DNA of 64,000 bases from Linanthus parryae (lineage: Eukaryota > Streptophyta > Magnoliopsida > Ericales > Polemoniaceae): NCBI GenBank assembly GCA_023055425.1, contig JALGPY010000005.1:88515495-88579494 (forward strand), written 5' to 3'. Shown one piece after another: positions 24,284 to 36,693 of this stretch. The notes beneath the pieces are model-generated. The model saw only the letters and a list, made by a program, of their open reading frames with translations. It was not told the origin of the DNA and made no database searches. Each line of letters opens with the position of its first letter. The first letter of the stretch is position 1. The translations under genes and the position numbers were made by a program.

Positions 24284-25857
24284 TGTGACGACTCGTCACA
24301 CTTTTAAAAATAAAATATCGATTATACGATAATACACTTTTTACTATCAACCCCGTATGAAACTTTCAGATATCCAAAATACTGAACCAGCAGGACACAC
24401 ACTCCTATAAAACAACATTTTCATTAATATTTCAAAAAATCTTGTATGTGACTGAATTTGAAAAAAAGTTACACGATTCACAAAATGCAGGGTTTCTACA
24501 AACTATCGTGTTTCGACTAAAAAGTTACAACATTCACTAAAAACAGCTAAAAACATTATGTAGCTAAACAATTAAATTTTGAGCAATCAACGCGGCAATC
24601 TGTTCGAGTCATGTTCAACATGTAAAATAAAGGAGTGAGCTAAACACCCCAGTAGGTACCGCCTCATCACTAGTGTAGAAATTTAGAAGGCAATCTAATT
24701 ATACCGGCTAACAAGAATTCTTACAGCACATATCACATCAATGACATCATTATTACGAGATAGCTTAAAATATGTAAATAATCACACCAGATATGTATAG
24801 ATACGTAAACCGTAAACAGTGTAGATTTGGGTATAAAATTTCACTTACCTGAAAATCAAAGTTTGAATTTTTTTAACAGACCAACTCTCTAGAATTCACA
24901 TTGTCTCCCCTTGCTTGTGGTAACACTAGAGGATTACAACTGATCCAAATTACCCATATAAGGAAACCAACATAAGCTTGAGCCAAATAAATTTATATTT
25001 TTCTCTTGCTCGATATTATTGTCTACTTAAAATACTCTATTTTTTCTTTTTTCCTAAATACACACTCTCTTTCGTTCGTCATACTTAAGCTAGGCGTAGA
25101 AACTGAAAGAAAATGAAATAGAACATATAATTGAAAAGAAGCACATGGCTAGCGAGTAATTAAAAAACTTTAATGAATCATAAACTTTGCAATTAAAATG
25201 CAACTTGGGAAGTAGGAAAATTTAGGTGATAGATAAGTGTAAACATTCCATAATTAGTAAACCAACCTAACGTTTTAGCCAATTTTAAGTGCAACCCATA
25301 AATATCATGTCGCAGACACATACTTTGAGCTAACCCAAGCCTCGATAATTCATTTGAAATGTACCATGTCCACACATAAACATGATAACTCATGCACACA
25401 CGTACACACATCCACATAATAGGAACAATAATTTCAAATGAACATATTTAATGCTTTAAGACAGTTAACAAATCGGATGATACATCTATAAATCGTAAAA
25501 GTATCTCAAAAAATAAATCTAATCCTACCACAAATATCTTGTAGCTAAATGAATGAAGAAAAAATGTTTGTCATCTTTTAAATATGCAAAAAATGACATA
25601 GAATGTATAAACAAATTATTATTTTGTATTCGGGGTCTTACAAAATTTCGTCCCGATATTCAGTATACTGAAATCATTTTTCACAATTTTTTCTCTTTAA
25701 TATCACGTACGACCGCACTTCAATAACTTCTCCATCCAAGAAGTACTGGACTATGTAGCCTAGCTTGACAGTGCAGTGGTTAGCAAGTGTGGTGGCACAC
25801 AAGTGTGTACCACTTGTACAACACCCGCCAAACCTCCCGCTCAGTCACAGATACACT
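24284..25857 (-). repeat. Tandem LTR array, unit 8, left part
   Basis: LTR 24284-25642 with complete junction, internal from 25643, inverted repeat at 25799-25817. It is interrupted at 25858 by CACTA element 2; ACT (25855-25857) is the left duplication. Confidence 0.82.
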
Positions 25858-27173
25858 CACTACAACAAATTTAATGTTTCGTAACGAATCATATTGTTAG
25901 CAAAAATACAAAAATTGTCGCTGAAACTATTTAGTGACAAATATTTTTCGTCGTGACCCTTGTCGCCTATACCGCGTCGTTAATTCTATGTGCAACAATA
26001 CTTTATTTTGTTGCATATAAGTCGGCTTGAGAAACGAATTATTTCTTTGCATATAAATCTGGTGGCAACAAAATGAATTTTGTCGCCGCTTTTCTTTTGT
26101 TGCCAAAATGCAAATTTGTTCTCAATTTAATGTTTGTTTCCCAAATAATATAATTATGTGAAATGAAATATTTGTGTTTCCATCAAGTATCAGTTGCTAA
26201 AGGAAACTTATTGTCACGACTCAGATTTTTCGTGTATAACAAATTTTCCTACTAATTTCCAACTTAATAATATATGATAAATTTACCACAGTTCTAGGTA
26301 AATCAGCGCAAAAATTCGTATCATGAATGTAATGTGTTTTCACCAAAAATAAAGTGCAAGAACTTTACTAGAAATTGATAATGTGGATTCCATTCAACTA
26401 TTTCTCCAATTTTGAGAACATAGTTTCCTTTGCTATTACAATTGCTAATCCAGCCATATACAAAGTCTGAAGCTTGCTTATCCAGAACTCCTATTAACTT
26501 TAAAGAGTCATCGAGTCCAACCGTTTCTTGTCAAGAGGCCTGCAAGGAACAAAAAAAAATTAAAGATGTCATTCAAAAGAATTATCCAATTGAAATGGAT
26601 TTTATTAAGTAGTGCACATATAGACGTCTTATTGAGAAAAATAAAATATATGTTGAACAAGAGGACTCGAGTATAAAAGATATGAATTACAAGTGAGAGT
26701 AAAGCAAACTGAGTTTAGGGTATTTTGACATGGATATCACTAAGCCTAATAAAAACCAAAGGCCTTGTGGCCAAACTTTCACACTATCGTTCCAAATACT
26801 TTAAAGTGGGAGAGACGATGTTGATATAGTTGCCCATTTCAATTTTAAATTACAGGAACTCAACTATTATAGTTCGACTAATGAAACTGTTTGATGAAGA
26901 AGAGATGTGAAGGGAAATAAAAATATCAACATAGAATGAGCGACATACCTCAAGCGGAGATGGATAATGGTTTCTTGATCTAGTTCTAGGTCAAATCTGT
27001 ACAAAAATACGCATATAGGTCAAGGCGTTTGATGGAAGTGTACATGATACCAACGGTCAGAAGGTGAGATTGAGAAGTTACCGTATTCAGCTTGGGGGTG
27101 CTCTGAAGGACGAGAGGAGAAGGAGAAGACGTCTGATTTGGCTTGGGTCTCTACCAACTCGATCGAGATCGAG

Positions 27174-27252
<79 letters not shown>

Positions 27253-28226
27253 TTCATTCATATTGTAGGCTCCGCCTCTTCCCTTTTTTTTCCGAGAAGT
27301 ATGCCTTAGGGTTGCAATAGAGTGGTAGTTACAGAAAACATGGGTAGTGTGTTATGGGCCTTGTTTCATCGTGTGTCTAGATACCTAAGCTCTCTTTTCC
27401 TTGTTTCTTTTGAGCATTTTCCTTGGTTCTTTTTTTTTCTTTTTCTTTTTGAGGATCTTTTCTTTGTTTTCCTTTTTTCTTTTCAAGGAAAAATATGAAA
27501 ATATTTGTTGATTTGTAAATTAAAATTGCTAATTAATGCTACAATTATTTAGGAGTTCCTGGAGAAGTTCCTAGAAAAATAATTATTTACGAGCTTTTAG
27601 TAATTTATGTGTATGTTTTATACGTCTTACTTATTACTTCTTTCGTCTTGCCATAAATATTTACGTTTGACTTTTTTATCCGTAATTTGGTCACTTTAAC
27701 CCGGTAATTTGGATAGAAAAACGAACAGTGAAAAAGTAAAATTGTAAGTTTATGGAAAAATAGAGGTAGTATGTTTTTCATACTTAAAAATAAAATTTCG
27801 TTTTCACGAGTAAAAAAGTACAAAGTTATTTGCATCATTTTTATATTTGATGTAATTCTCAATTAAAACTAGCTGGTAGCACCGTAGGTGTGTATTTGTT
27901 TTAGGAAAACATATAACTGTTCTCTAGTAATAAGTTGTCTCCAATGTATATTAAAATGGTTACATCTTTGTTACCAATTCATGCACTATTGGTGACGTCA
28001 AAAAGTGACACAAAATAATTTTGTGACTGTTGCAAAAGATTTTGGCGGGAATAAAATTTGGCACCTATTCTTTGGTGACGATTCTAGCAACAAAATTTTC
28101 ATTTTATCACTGATACTTTTCATTTTGTGACAATTACCTAACCATGTTGCCAAAGCGTTTTTTCTGAGACAAATTTTATGTTTGTTGCTTACAATTTCGT
28201 TGCAGAAGACACTATTTGTTGTTGTG
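25858..28226. mobile_element. CACTA element 2 (non-autonomous)
   Basis: A 2,369-bp insertion starting CACTACAACAAATTT and ending ATTTGTTGTTGTG (inverted ends with one mismatch in the CACTA core), flanked by ACT on both sides (25855-25857, 28227-28229). Excising it restores GATACACTGTA, as in sister units, and a normal 1,611-bp period. Subterminal DNA has repeated TTTGTTGC/TTTGTCGC and GTGACAA motifs. No transposase is recognised. The middle (about 27060-27330) has a GC-richer stretch with a GA microsatellite, possibly a captured sequence. Confidence 0.9.
27171..27248. repeat. (GA)n microsatellite
   Basis: A few GATCGA units lead into about 35 uninterrupted GA dinucleotides within CACTA element 2. 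The open frames across it encode only Arg-Glu repeats. Confidence 0.97.
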
Positions 28227-28266
28227 ACTGTATATACTTCAGGTTTGGCGAGATTCTGATACCAGC
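28227..28266 (-). repeat. Tandem LTR array, unit 8, right end
   Basis: Short remainder of the unit 8 internal region after CACTA 2. It holds the primer site complement GATTCTGATACCAGC. Confidence 0.75.
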
Positions 28267-29718
28267 GGTGACGACCCATCACACTTTTAATAAACAATAT
28301 CGATTATACTATAATACACTGTTTACTGTCAACCCCGTATGAAACTTTCATATATCCAAAATACTCAACCAGCAGGACACACACTCCTCTGAAACAACAT
28401 TTTCATTTAATTTTAAAAATTTGGTTTGTGACTCAATTTGATAAAAAGTTACATAATTCACAAAATGCATGTTTTCTATAAACTATCGTGTTTCGACTAA
28501 AAAGTTACAAGATTCACTTAAAACAACTAAAGATATTATTGTAGCTAAACAATTCATTTTTTAGCAATCTACGCCGCAATCTGTACGAGTCATGTTCAAC
28601 ATGTAAAATAGAGGAGCGAGCCAAACATCCCAGTAGGTACCGCCTAATCACTGACGTAGAAATTTAAAAGCCATATAAATTCTACCGGCTAGCAAGAAAT
28701 CATACAACACACATATCACATCAACGACATGATTATTCACCCAACAATCACGAGATAGCTTAAATGTTGTAAATAATCATACCAGATATGTATACACATG
28801 TAGACCGTAAACATTGCAGATTTGGAAATGAAATTTCACTTACTTGTTTATCAAAGTTTGAAAAAATTTAACAGGCCAGCTTTCTTAGAATTCTCATTGT
28901 CTCCCTTCGCTTGTGGTAACACCAGAGGAATACAACTGATCCAAATTTCCCATATAAGTAAACCAAATTAATCTTGATCCAAACAAAGGTTTATTTTTCT
29001 CTTGCTTGAAGTTATTATCTACTTAGAATACTCTGTTTTTTCTTCTAGCCTAAATAAATATTGTCTTTCTTTCGTCATACTTAAGCTAGGCATAGAAACT
29101 GAATGAAAATGAAATAGTACATATAATTGAAGAGAAACACATTACTAGTGATTAACTACAAAACTTTAATGACTCATCAACTTTGCACTTAACATGCAAC
29201 TCGGGAACTAGGAAAATTAAGGTCATAGATAAGTGCAAACTTCCCATAATTAGTAAAACAACCTAACTTTTTAGTCAATTTTAAGTGCAACCCATAAATA
29301 TCATGTCACATACACATACTTTGAGCTAACCCAAGCCTCCATAATTCATTTGAAGTGTACCATGATCACACATATACATGATGACACATGCACACACGTA
29401 CACACATCCACATAATAAGAACAATAATTTCAAATGAACTTATTTAATGCTTAAGACAGTTACACATAAATCGGATGATACATCTATATTATCTTAAATG
29501 TATGTCAATAGAATGGATTCAATCCCACCACGGCCATATTAAAGACATTGGAATGAAGAAAAAAATTATTGTCGTGTTTTGAACATCCAAAAAATGACAT
29601 AGCATATATAAATAAATTATTATTTTAAATTAGGAGTTTCTTCAATTTCATCCCGAAATTTAGTATACTGAAATCACATTTTAACATTTTTTCTATACAA
29701 TATCACGTACCACCACAC
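28267..29718 (-). repeat. Tandem LTR array, unit 9, left part
   Basis: LTR about 28267-29644 starting GGTGACGACCCATCAC, then about 75 bp of internal DNA. Copia element C inserts after CACAC (29714-29718). The unit continues at 38094. Confidence 0.8.
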
Positions 29719-31148
29719 TGTAGGGTTTTGATCATGGATACGCAGCGGAAAAACAAATATATATAATCCATGCAATACCCTCCAAGGATCAAAGGACAAG
29801 AGACATAACGATGGTAAGGGAAAAAATCAATTTACACACCTTAGGGTTTCTCCTGTGATGACTTCTAACGTGAATTGTGTCACGTTCTCTATAGTTGATC
29901 CACGCCTAGAAATGAATTCTAGATCTTCCTTATCCTTTGTGCTATCCCGGAATGGAGGAAGAGGAAGAAGAAATCACACAACGCGAGGAAACAATGAGGT
30001 TCGGCCTCCTTGTTTGGGCCGACGGGATGGGGCGGCGGCAAGGGGGGTGACGGGTTCCTCTTGCTTGCTTGCTCTCTCTTTTTTGTTCTCTCCCACTCAA
30101 GTTATGAACTAAAGGCTCATAAGTGTGGGAAGGAAGGAAGGAGCATCCTTTATACAGTGCAAAAAATCCTTGCCAACTACCTAAAGGACCCATTCTAGTC
30201 CTACTAGAATTCGGTTTAGTCCCTTCCTTGCAAATTAGTCCTACTAAGTTTTCAAGGTGTTGCAAAGTGATCATTCTAATTAATTAATCCTATTAATTAA
30301 TTCCCAAATCTATTTCAACTCTATATAGCGTGTGACCCCATATGCTCTATCTAGTTGGTAGCAATAATTTGCTAATATGGAGCGGTTTCTAGCAAAACAT
30401 CCATTCTAGACAACTATTAGAATAGTCATCCGAAAAACCTTGTACAAGTAATTGTCTCATCCCTTTGTCTCTATATTCATATTGGAAACGAGACATACAA
30501 GTCAAACTCGTATATCCAATCCATAGTTTCTCGATCCAAGGGAATAGCCTTATCCGTGTAAATAACATCAATATCCCATATTGATTTATTTGAGTCTTGC
30601 CAGACATTCTATAAGCTCTATCCCTCGAGTGGCCTAGGATATTTTCTCCCGTTATGTGGGAGGGACAAATTCTATCTACGTCAACTACGATCTCTAAGCT
30701 TTCTTCTTATTGTATCCGGTACACGCCTTTATAACTACCCAGTTACGGTGTAGCGTTTAACGCTACCAAAATCACAACAATCCACAACTAGAATATCTAG
30801 TGACTTCAAGTCTAAGGATTACAATACCATTGTACCACGAGAAGCACTTGTGAATTAACATAACATGTATGTATCCTTCTCGGAGATTGGTCAATCCGGT
30901 GCGCCATTACCCTTAATGCACACCCATGTGTTGGATCATGATATCTCTATATCAATCCAACCCCATATTAGTCTATAGATGATTGTCCCATTAATCATTA
31001 TATAGGACTAGGGATATTTAAGATAAAAAACACAATTTTAAATCTAAGGAATTCATTATATTAAATATTCAATGAATAATACAATGAATTTTCGAGCCAA
31101 AATAAATTCATACTAAACTAGATTGCCTCTGGGGAATCTATTCCAACA
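29719..31148 (-). repeat. Element C, left (3') LTR
   Basis: TGTAGGGTTTTGATC to CTATTCCAACA. It contains about 28 bases (near 30020-30050, GGCGGCGGCAAGG) absent from the right LTR. The minus strand has a TATAAA box at 30149-30154, matching TATATAAA in the right LTR. Confidence 0.92.
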
Positions 31149-31163
31149 GTCTCCCACTTGCAC
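31149..31163 (-). promoter_or_regulatory. Element C polypurine tract
   Basis: The minus strand reads GTGCAAGTGGGAGAC directly before the 3' LTR, the standard copia plus-strand primer position. Confidence 0.75.
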
Positions 31164-31581
31164 TAGATCAAATCTGGCGCATCTCGTATGCCCATGCTCC
31201 TAGTGTGCCCTTCATGCTTCCACTGCAGAAGCGGCTTGGTAAGTGGATCTGAGAGATTCTCATCTGCAGGAATCTTGCATATCCGAATGTCTCCTCTATC
31301 GATAATATCTCGAAACAGATGGAACTTCCTGAGCACGTGCTTGGATTTCTGGTGCGACCTAGGTTCCTTTGATTGCGCGATCGCCCTAGTGTTGTCACAA
31401 TACAACTAAACTGGATCCGCAATACTAGGAACAACACCAAGTTCAGAAACAAACTTTCCGATCCAAACAGCTTCCTTTGCTGCGCATTTGCACCAATGTA
31501 CTCAGCCTCTGTTATAGAATCAGCCACCGTCTCTTGCTTGGAACTCCTCCAGCTCACCGCTGCTCCATTCAGGCAAAACAC
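31163..31581 (-). pseudogene. Element C RNase H, frameshifted
   Basis: Two overlapping frames carry the two halves of one domain. One (31168-31581) has GAAVSWRSSKQ and SITEAEYIGANA. The other (31163-31405) has YCDNTRAIAQSKEP and ADENLSDPLTKPL. A frameshift near 31405-31440 joins them, so no continuous RNase H is made. Confidence 0.85.
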
Positions 31582-32888
31582 ATACCCCGATTGTGATCTA
31601 AGTAATCTTTCTCGGTTTGGAAGCTTGCATCAGTGTAACCCCTTACACGCAACTCTTCCTCTCCGCCAAATATGAAGAAAGCATCCTTAGTTCTTCTCAA
31701 GTACTTCAGGATGTTCTTGACTGCAATCCCGTGACTCTCACCTGGATTGGATTGGTATCTGCTTGTCATACTGAAGGCATATGACACATCTGGTCTGGTA
31801 CATAACATGGCGTACATGATAAATCCTATGGCCGAGGCATAGGGAATTCTACTCATGCGTTCCTTCTCAATCTCATTGGAAGGACAACCACTCTTCGAAA
31901 GAGTGATTCCATGTGACATGGGCGAGAATCCCTTCTTGGAATCCTGCATGTTGAACCGCTTCAACACCTTGTCAATATATGTACTTTGACTTAGTCCTAG
32001 CAGTCTCTTAGATCTATCTCTATAGATCGTTATACCGAGTATATAGGCTGCTTCCCCTAAGTTTTTCATTGAGAAACACTTCCCTAGCCAATCTTTAACA
32101 GATTGCAGCATGGGAACGTCGTTTCCAATTAGTAGTATGTCATCCACATACAAGACCAGAAATGCTACAGATCTCCCACTAACCTTCTTGTAGACACAAG
32201 ACTCATCTTCGTTTCTGATGAAGCCAAACTCTTTGACTACTTCATCAAAACGTCGATTCCAACTCCTAGAAGCTTGCTTCAATCCATAAATGGATCGTTG
32301 CAACTTACAGACTTTGTTGGCTTGCTTTGGATCCTCAAAACCCTCCGGCTGTGTCATATACACGTCCTTGAGGAGATTCCCATAAAGGAATGCTGTTTTG
32401 ACATCCATATACCAAATCTCATAGTCGTAGTATGCTACAATTGCATGTAGGATTCGGATGGATTTGGTCATAGCGACTGGTGAAAAGGTTTCATAATAGT
32501 CAATACCATGAATCTGTCTGAATCCTTTAGCCACCAATCGGCCCTTATAGGTAATCACATTACCATCCATGTCGATCTTCTTCTTGAAAACCCACTTGCA
32601 CCCTATGGGCCGCGCCCCTTCGGGTGGTTCCACCAAAGTCCATACTTTGTTGGTATACATGGATTCCATCTCGGATCTCATGGCTTCTAGCCACTTCTGA
32701 GAGTCTGGCCCTATCATGGCCTTTTCATATGTAGTAGGCTCATCCTCTATGAGCATCGTGTCACCGGAATCGTTCACGAGAAGTCCATACCTCTCAGGTT
32801 CCTGGCGCACTCTACTAGATCTACGAAGCTCTTGTGTTACTTGAACAGGCTGTTCCACAACTGCTTGTGGTTCCTGTTCATGTTCCAT
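31569..32888 (-). pseudogene. Element C reverse transcriptase (long intact frame)
   Basis: 439-residue frame containing the whole copia RT: CKWVFKKKIDMDGN, ETFSPVAMTKSIR, YMDVKTAFLYGN, YGLKQASRSWN and the catalytic LYVDDILLIGND near residue 235. The connection follows, with VSYAFSMTSRYQSNPGESH and the RNase H first Asp (GYTDASFQ). The RT core keeps its Asp pair. Broken by frameshift from integrase (upstream) and RNase H (downstream), so treated as a pseudogene. Confidence 0.88.
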
Positions 32889-33063
32889 AATCGGTTCAGT
32901 GATTTGTGGTTCTTGAATTCCTTCAAGTTATACAGTACTCCCACTTGCTTCTTTAGAAACAAACTCTCTTTCTAGAAACACGCCGGTCCGAGAAACAAAC
33001 ACTTTGTTCTCGGTTGGATTGTAGAAATAGTATCCCTTAGTTTCCTTAGGGTACCCCACAAAT
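32889..33063 (-). other. Element C integrase-RT linker, degenerate
   Basis: Poorly conserved integrase C-terminus/linker with stop codons. A shifted frame (32972-33175) carries part of it. Confidence 0.6.
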
Positions 33064-33699
33064 TTATTCGTACATATCCGACTTTAGCCCTAGCTTGTCT
33101 GATTGTAAACGTTTTACATACACATCGCAGCCCCAAACCCTCATGAACGACAGTGTGGGACGCCTCCCACTCCACATCTCATGTGGTGTCTTCATGACTG
33201 ATTTAGATGGAACACGGTTAATGGTGAAAGCTGCACTTAATAGAGCGTGGCCCCAAAATGATAATGGAAGATCTGTTTGACACATCATAGATCGAACCAT
33301 ATCCAATAGGGTTCGATTCCTCCTCTCAGACACGCCATTCCATTGTGGCGTTCCGGGTGGAGTGAGTTGGGACACGGTCCCACACTCTCTAAGATAGTCG
33401 TCAAACTTTTGGCTCAAGTATTCTCCTCCACAATCTGATCGTAGAGCCTTGATACTTTTTCCAAGTTGCTTCTCTACTTCACTTTTGAATTCCTTAAACA
33501 TTTCAAAGGATTCGGATTTGGCCTTCATAAGGTATACAAATCCATATCTACTGTAATCACCAGTAAATGTAATGAAGTAGACATAACCACCCCTGGCAGG
33601 CGTGGAAAATGGCCCACACACATCAGTATGTATGAGCGCCAATTGCTCACTACTCCTCTCACCTTTCTTATTGAAAGGGGACATTGTCATTTTTCCCAA
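33064..33699 (-). pseudogene. Element C integrase core
   Basis: 211-residue frame with the complete DDE triad: HTDVCGPF (first Asp, about residue 25), LRSDCGGEY (second Asp, about residue 89) and NGVSERRNRTL (Glu, about residue 125). It would join element DNA to the chromosome. The preceding HHCC region lies at about 33700-33830 on the minus strand (LWHCRLGHINEKRV, CEACLLGK) but has an in-frame stop near 33739. The 3' side ends in a stop before the RT frame. Confidence 0.87.
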
Positions 33700-33932
33700 T
33701 AAACAAGCCTCGCATGTCTCATATGATTCAAAATCAAATTAGTCTAGTAGACCATTCTTATGGAGTCTAGATACACGTTTCTCGTTTATATGGCCTAAAC
33801 GACAGTGCCATAAGTAAGAAGGATTTAAATCTTTTATTTTAATCCTCTTGGTATTAATGTTTTAGACAGGATTGCTTAGATCAAGGACATACAGTCCATT
33901 AAATAATTGCGCACTTTATTCAAATAGAAGGA

Positions 33933-34268
33933 TTAACAGTTGTTCTTTATTGAAATAATAAAACCTTCTTTGTCCAAACAAGAAATAGAAATAATGTTTC
34001 TGCTCATAGCAGGCACAAAATAGCAATTATTTAATTCTAAAACTAATCCGGAAGGTAGAGATAGCTCCCACACGCCTACGGCCAACGCAATAACTTTTGC
34101 TCCATTCCCAACGCGCAGATATATCTCCCCTTTAGCCAATCTTCTACTTCTCTTTAGATCCTGCACATTTCGACAAATGTGAGATCCACATCTAGTATCT
34201 AATACCCATGATGTAGAGACAGTTAAATTGACATCTACAACAAAAGTACCTGGTGGTGGTGGAATCAC
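33933..34268 (-). pseudogene. Element C protease with mutated active site
   Basis: 111-residue frame with SWVLDTRCGSHICRNVQ near residues 20-36. Copia proteases normally have DTG or DSG here, so the Gly-to-Arg change (DTR) should abolish catalysis. The C-terminal part (ISCLDKEGFIISI) is the usual pre-integrase junction. Confidence 0.83.
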
Positions 34269-34303
34269 TATTCCAAGCCTCTTGTCCTCCAGATATTTTA
34301 GGC

Positions 34304-35164
34304 AGTTCCTCCTCTAGTGTCCAGGCTGACTGCAGTAGTGACACTCACATTTAGTCACACCTTTGGCAATCCCAGCAACAGGCTTAAGGGTAGGTTCCTT
34401 GGACTTGGAAACTGACTTTCCTTTCCCTTGGAGGATGAGGCAAACCTTTTTCCTTTTCCTTTATGAACCATCATAATGGCCTTGCCCTTACCCTTGTTGA
34501 TGCTTTGTTCAGCTGCCCTCACCATATTGAGCAAATTTGGCAGTGGTTTCACGGTCTCGTTCATGTTATAGTTCATGATGAACAGTCCATAAATCTTGGG
34601 CAAGGATTGCAACACGAGATTGGTTGCCAACTCTTGGCCGACCGGGAACCCCAGTCGGGCGAGATTCTCCAGGTACCCGATCATACGGAGTACATGGGGT
34701 CCCACCGGGTTCCCTTCTGCCAGATGACACTTGAACAATGCCTTAGAGACCTCATACCTCTCAACCCTTGCCTTCTCTTGGAAGAGCTGCTTCAGATGCT
34801 CGATCATATCGACAGCATTCATGTCTTCATGTTGCTTCTTAAGCTTCGAAGTCATGGTGCATATCATAAGGCAGGCCGCATCATTAGCGTCATCAACACG
34901 CTTTTGATACGCCTTTAGGGATGCAGGTGTTTGGTTCTCTGGATCTGCTGGAACTTGCTCCTCCATTGCGTACAGTTTCTTCTCTTGCTTGAGAACGATT
35001 CTCAAGTTTTTGTACCAATCAAGGAAGTTGGTTCCAGAGAGCTTGTCCTTCTCAAGGACAGATCGTAGGGAATGTTGTGAACTCGATGAGTTGTTTGCCA
35101 TTTGGAATTCTACAAAAGGAAAACACACAAGTTTTAGTATTTGTGAATTTTTGACTATAATCAA
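34304..35164 (-). pseudogene. Element C gag
   Basis: Best start is the Met at about 35102 (MANNSSSSQHS), 62 codons shorter at most than the open frame allows. The capsid-like region has LSGTNFLDWYKNLRIVL near residue 42 of the frame and a helical stretch typical of copia gag. A Lys/Gly/Ser-rich tail follows. The CCHC zinc knuckle (CHYCSQPGH...RRNC on the minus strand, 34304-34354) lies just past a frame break and has an in-frame TAG right after the His. Inactive. Confidence 0.85.
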
Positions 35165-36680
35165 TAATGGCTAGTTTATCAAATATAGCTCCCACTATTT
35201 TTCTACGGATCAATAACCCTCATGAAATAAATGCGGAAAATATCCTTATATTTTCTAGTGGGCCAAGATCCATGTTTCATCTCCTTATGAGCTTGCTTTG
35301 GCAAGTCACCCATAATTTGACTACTTTAGGTAGGAACAATTCCAATTGCATCTTTTATGTAACTCTTGGTTCAATTGGGCAAATAACTCCTTATTTATCC
35401 ATCCTCATGGACAATCACAATTGATTGCCTCTAGGTTTTAATCACGTTAATAGGCTAGTTGTGTTCAACATCTTATTCAAACAATTGCACATTACTTGTT
35501 TGTGCCATCGCATTCCATCATTATGAACCAAGTCGCCATGCTTTGGCACGCACAAACTTGATAAATCATGATGATAATGAGTGTTTAAATAACGAGAAGG
35601 CAAGAACACAATATTTGAACTTTGAGGGATTTTTCAATTCAATTTTAATTGTTTTGTTGATCAATATCAACTAATATATCTACTTGAGTTTGGGCACAAC
35701 TCCAAATAATAGATCTGGGTTGTCTAATTATCTTATTATCCTAATTGCATGCATCATCCATACACCAACCAAAAATAATAAGACAATAAAATTAAACAAC
35801 CACAAAACAAAATAGATAGTGATGTGAATATGGCCTTTTCTAGACTAAGATAATTCCAAGCCAATGGAATTATTTATGAACCCTAAAAGCAAACACATCT
35901 CCATGCGTCTTCATCTTTTGGTCCATCCTTCATAGTCATGTGGAATGCTCCATGTTCCATCTTTTTGTGGCTCCCTTTGGCTTTTCGCTTATTTTCTTCA
36001 ATCTTGACTAACAATCTACTATATCTAGCACTAGCTAACAACTATACTAAATAAAATAAATCTCACAAGTTGAGAAAAAAATGGCTCGCAGGCCATAAAA
36101 CCCTAATTAATTATTATAATTAGTTGATCAGCTCGCAGGCCGTAAACCAAACCACAAAAATTAAACATTCACATCAAACCACATCCTAAGGCCATATCCA
36201 ATCACCATGCAATTTGCACATAAATAGTTGAAATCCAATTTTAACGCGCTTGGTCAATTTTAATTGATTTTAAGATTTGTTAGGGTTAAAATGGTCAATT
36301 GGGCCCAACAATCAAATTGCACGGACCCAAAAAGAGGACCGAAAAGGCCTTAGACTGGCCGGACCCTAGCTACGCGGGAGTTGTTTGAGAGTTGTTTCCA
36401 AAACAACTCCCTTGCTTGATGCCCAAGTTTGGTTGTTTCCTTGTATGGGAAGAACTCCTTCTTTCCATAGGATGCCCAAACCCTAGATCTAAGATCCTAA
36501 AATTTCTCAAACTCACTAATTCATACATCCAATGCAAAAACTAGGTCTTGTTATGATTGATTATTGACAAATTGCATCATATGCTTGATTTTTCTTTGTT
36601 TTACGCGATAAACAATAAATTTAATGTGTAAAACTATCAAAACGTAACACATAAACCACGTTTATCCTCTACGACCTGTG
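35165..36680 (-). other. Element C 5' leader, non-coding
   Basis: 1.5 kb between the primer site and gag. No conserved frame; AT-rich with scattered stops. Nothing else recognised. Confidence 0.7.
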
Positions 36681-36692
36681 GCTCTGATACCA
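36681..36692 (-). promoter_or_regulatory. Element C primer binding site (initiator tRNA-Met)
   Basis: The minus strand reads TGGTATCAGAGC exactly, one base from the right LTR. Confidence 0.93.
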
Positions 36693-36693
36693 C

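Noticed and set aside
27064..27320. Arg-Glu repeat proteins
   Set aside because: Direct translation of the GA microsatellite; no conserved flanking coding sequence.
30010..30274. Open frames in the left LTR of element C
   Set aside because: Not conserved in the right LTR because of the roughly 28-bp indel; the LTR is non-coding.
34463..34918. 151-residue plus-strand frame in element C
   Set aside because: Antisense of gag; no independent support.
36681..36692. Possible tRNA-Met gene fragments at GCTCTGATACCA sites (also 47299-47310)
   Set aside because: They match only the 3' end of the tRNA and sit beside LTRs with no cloverleaf, so they are primer binding sites.
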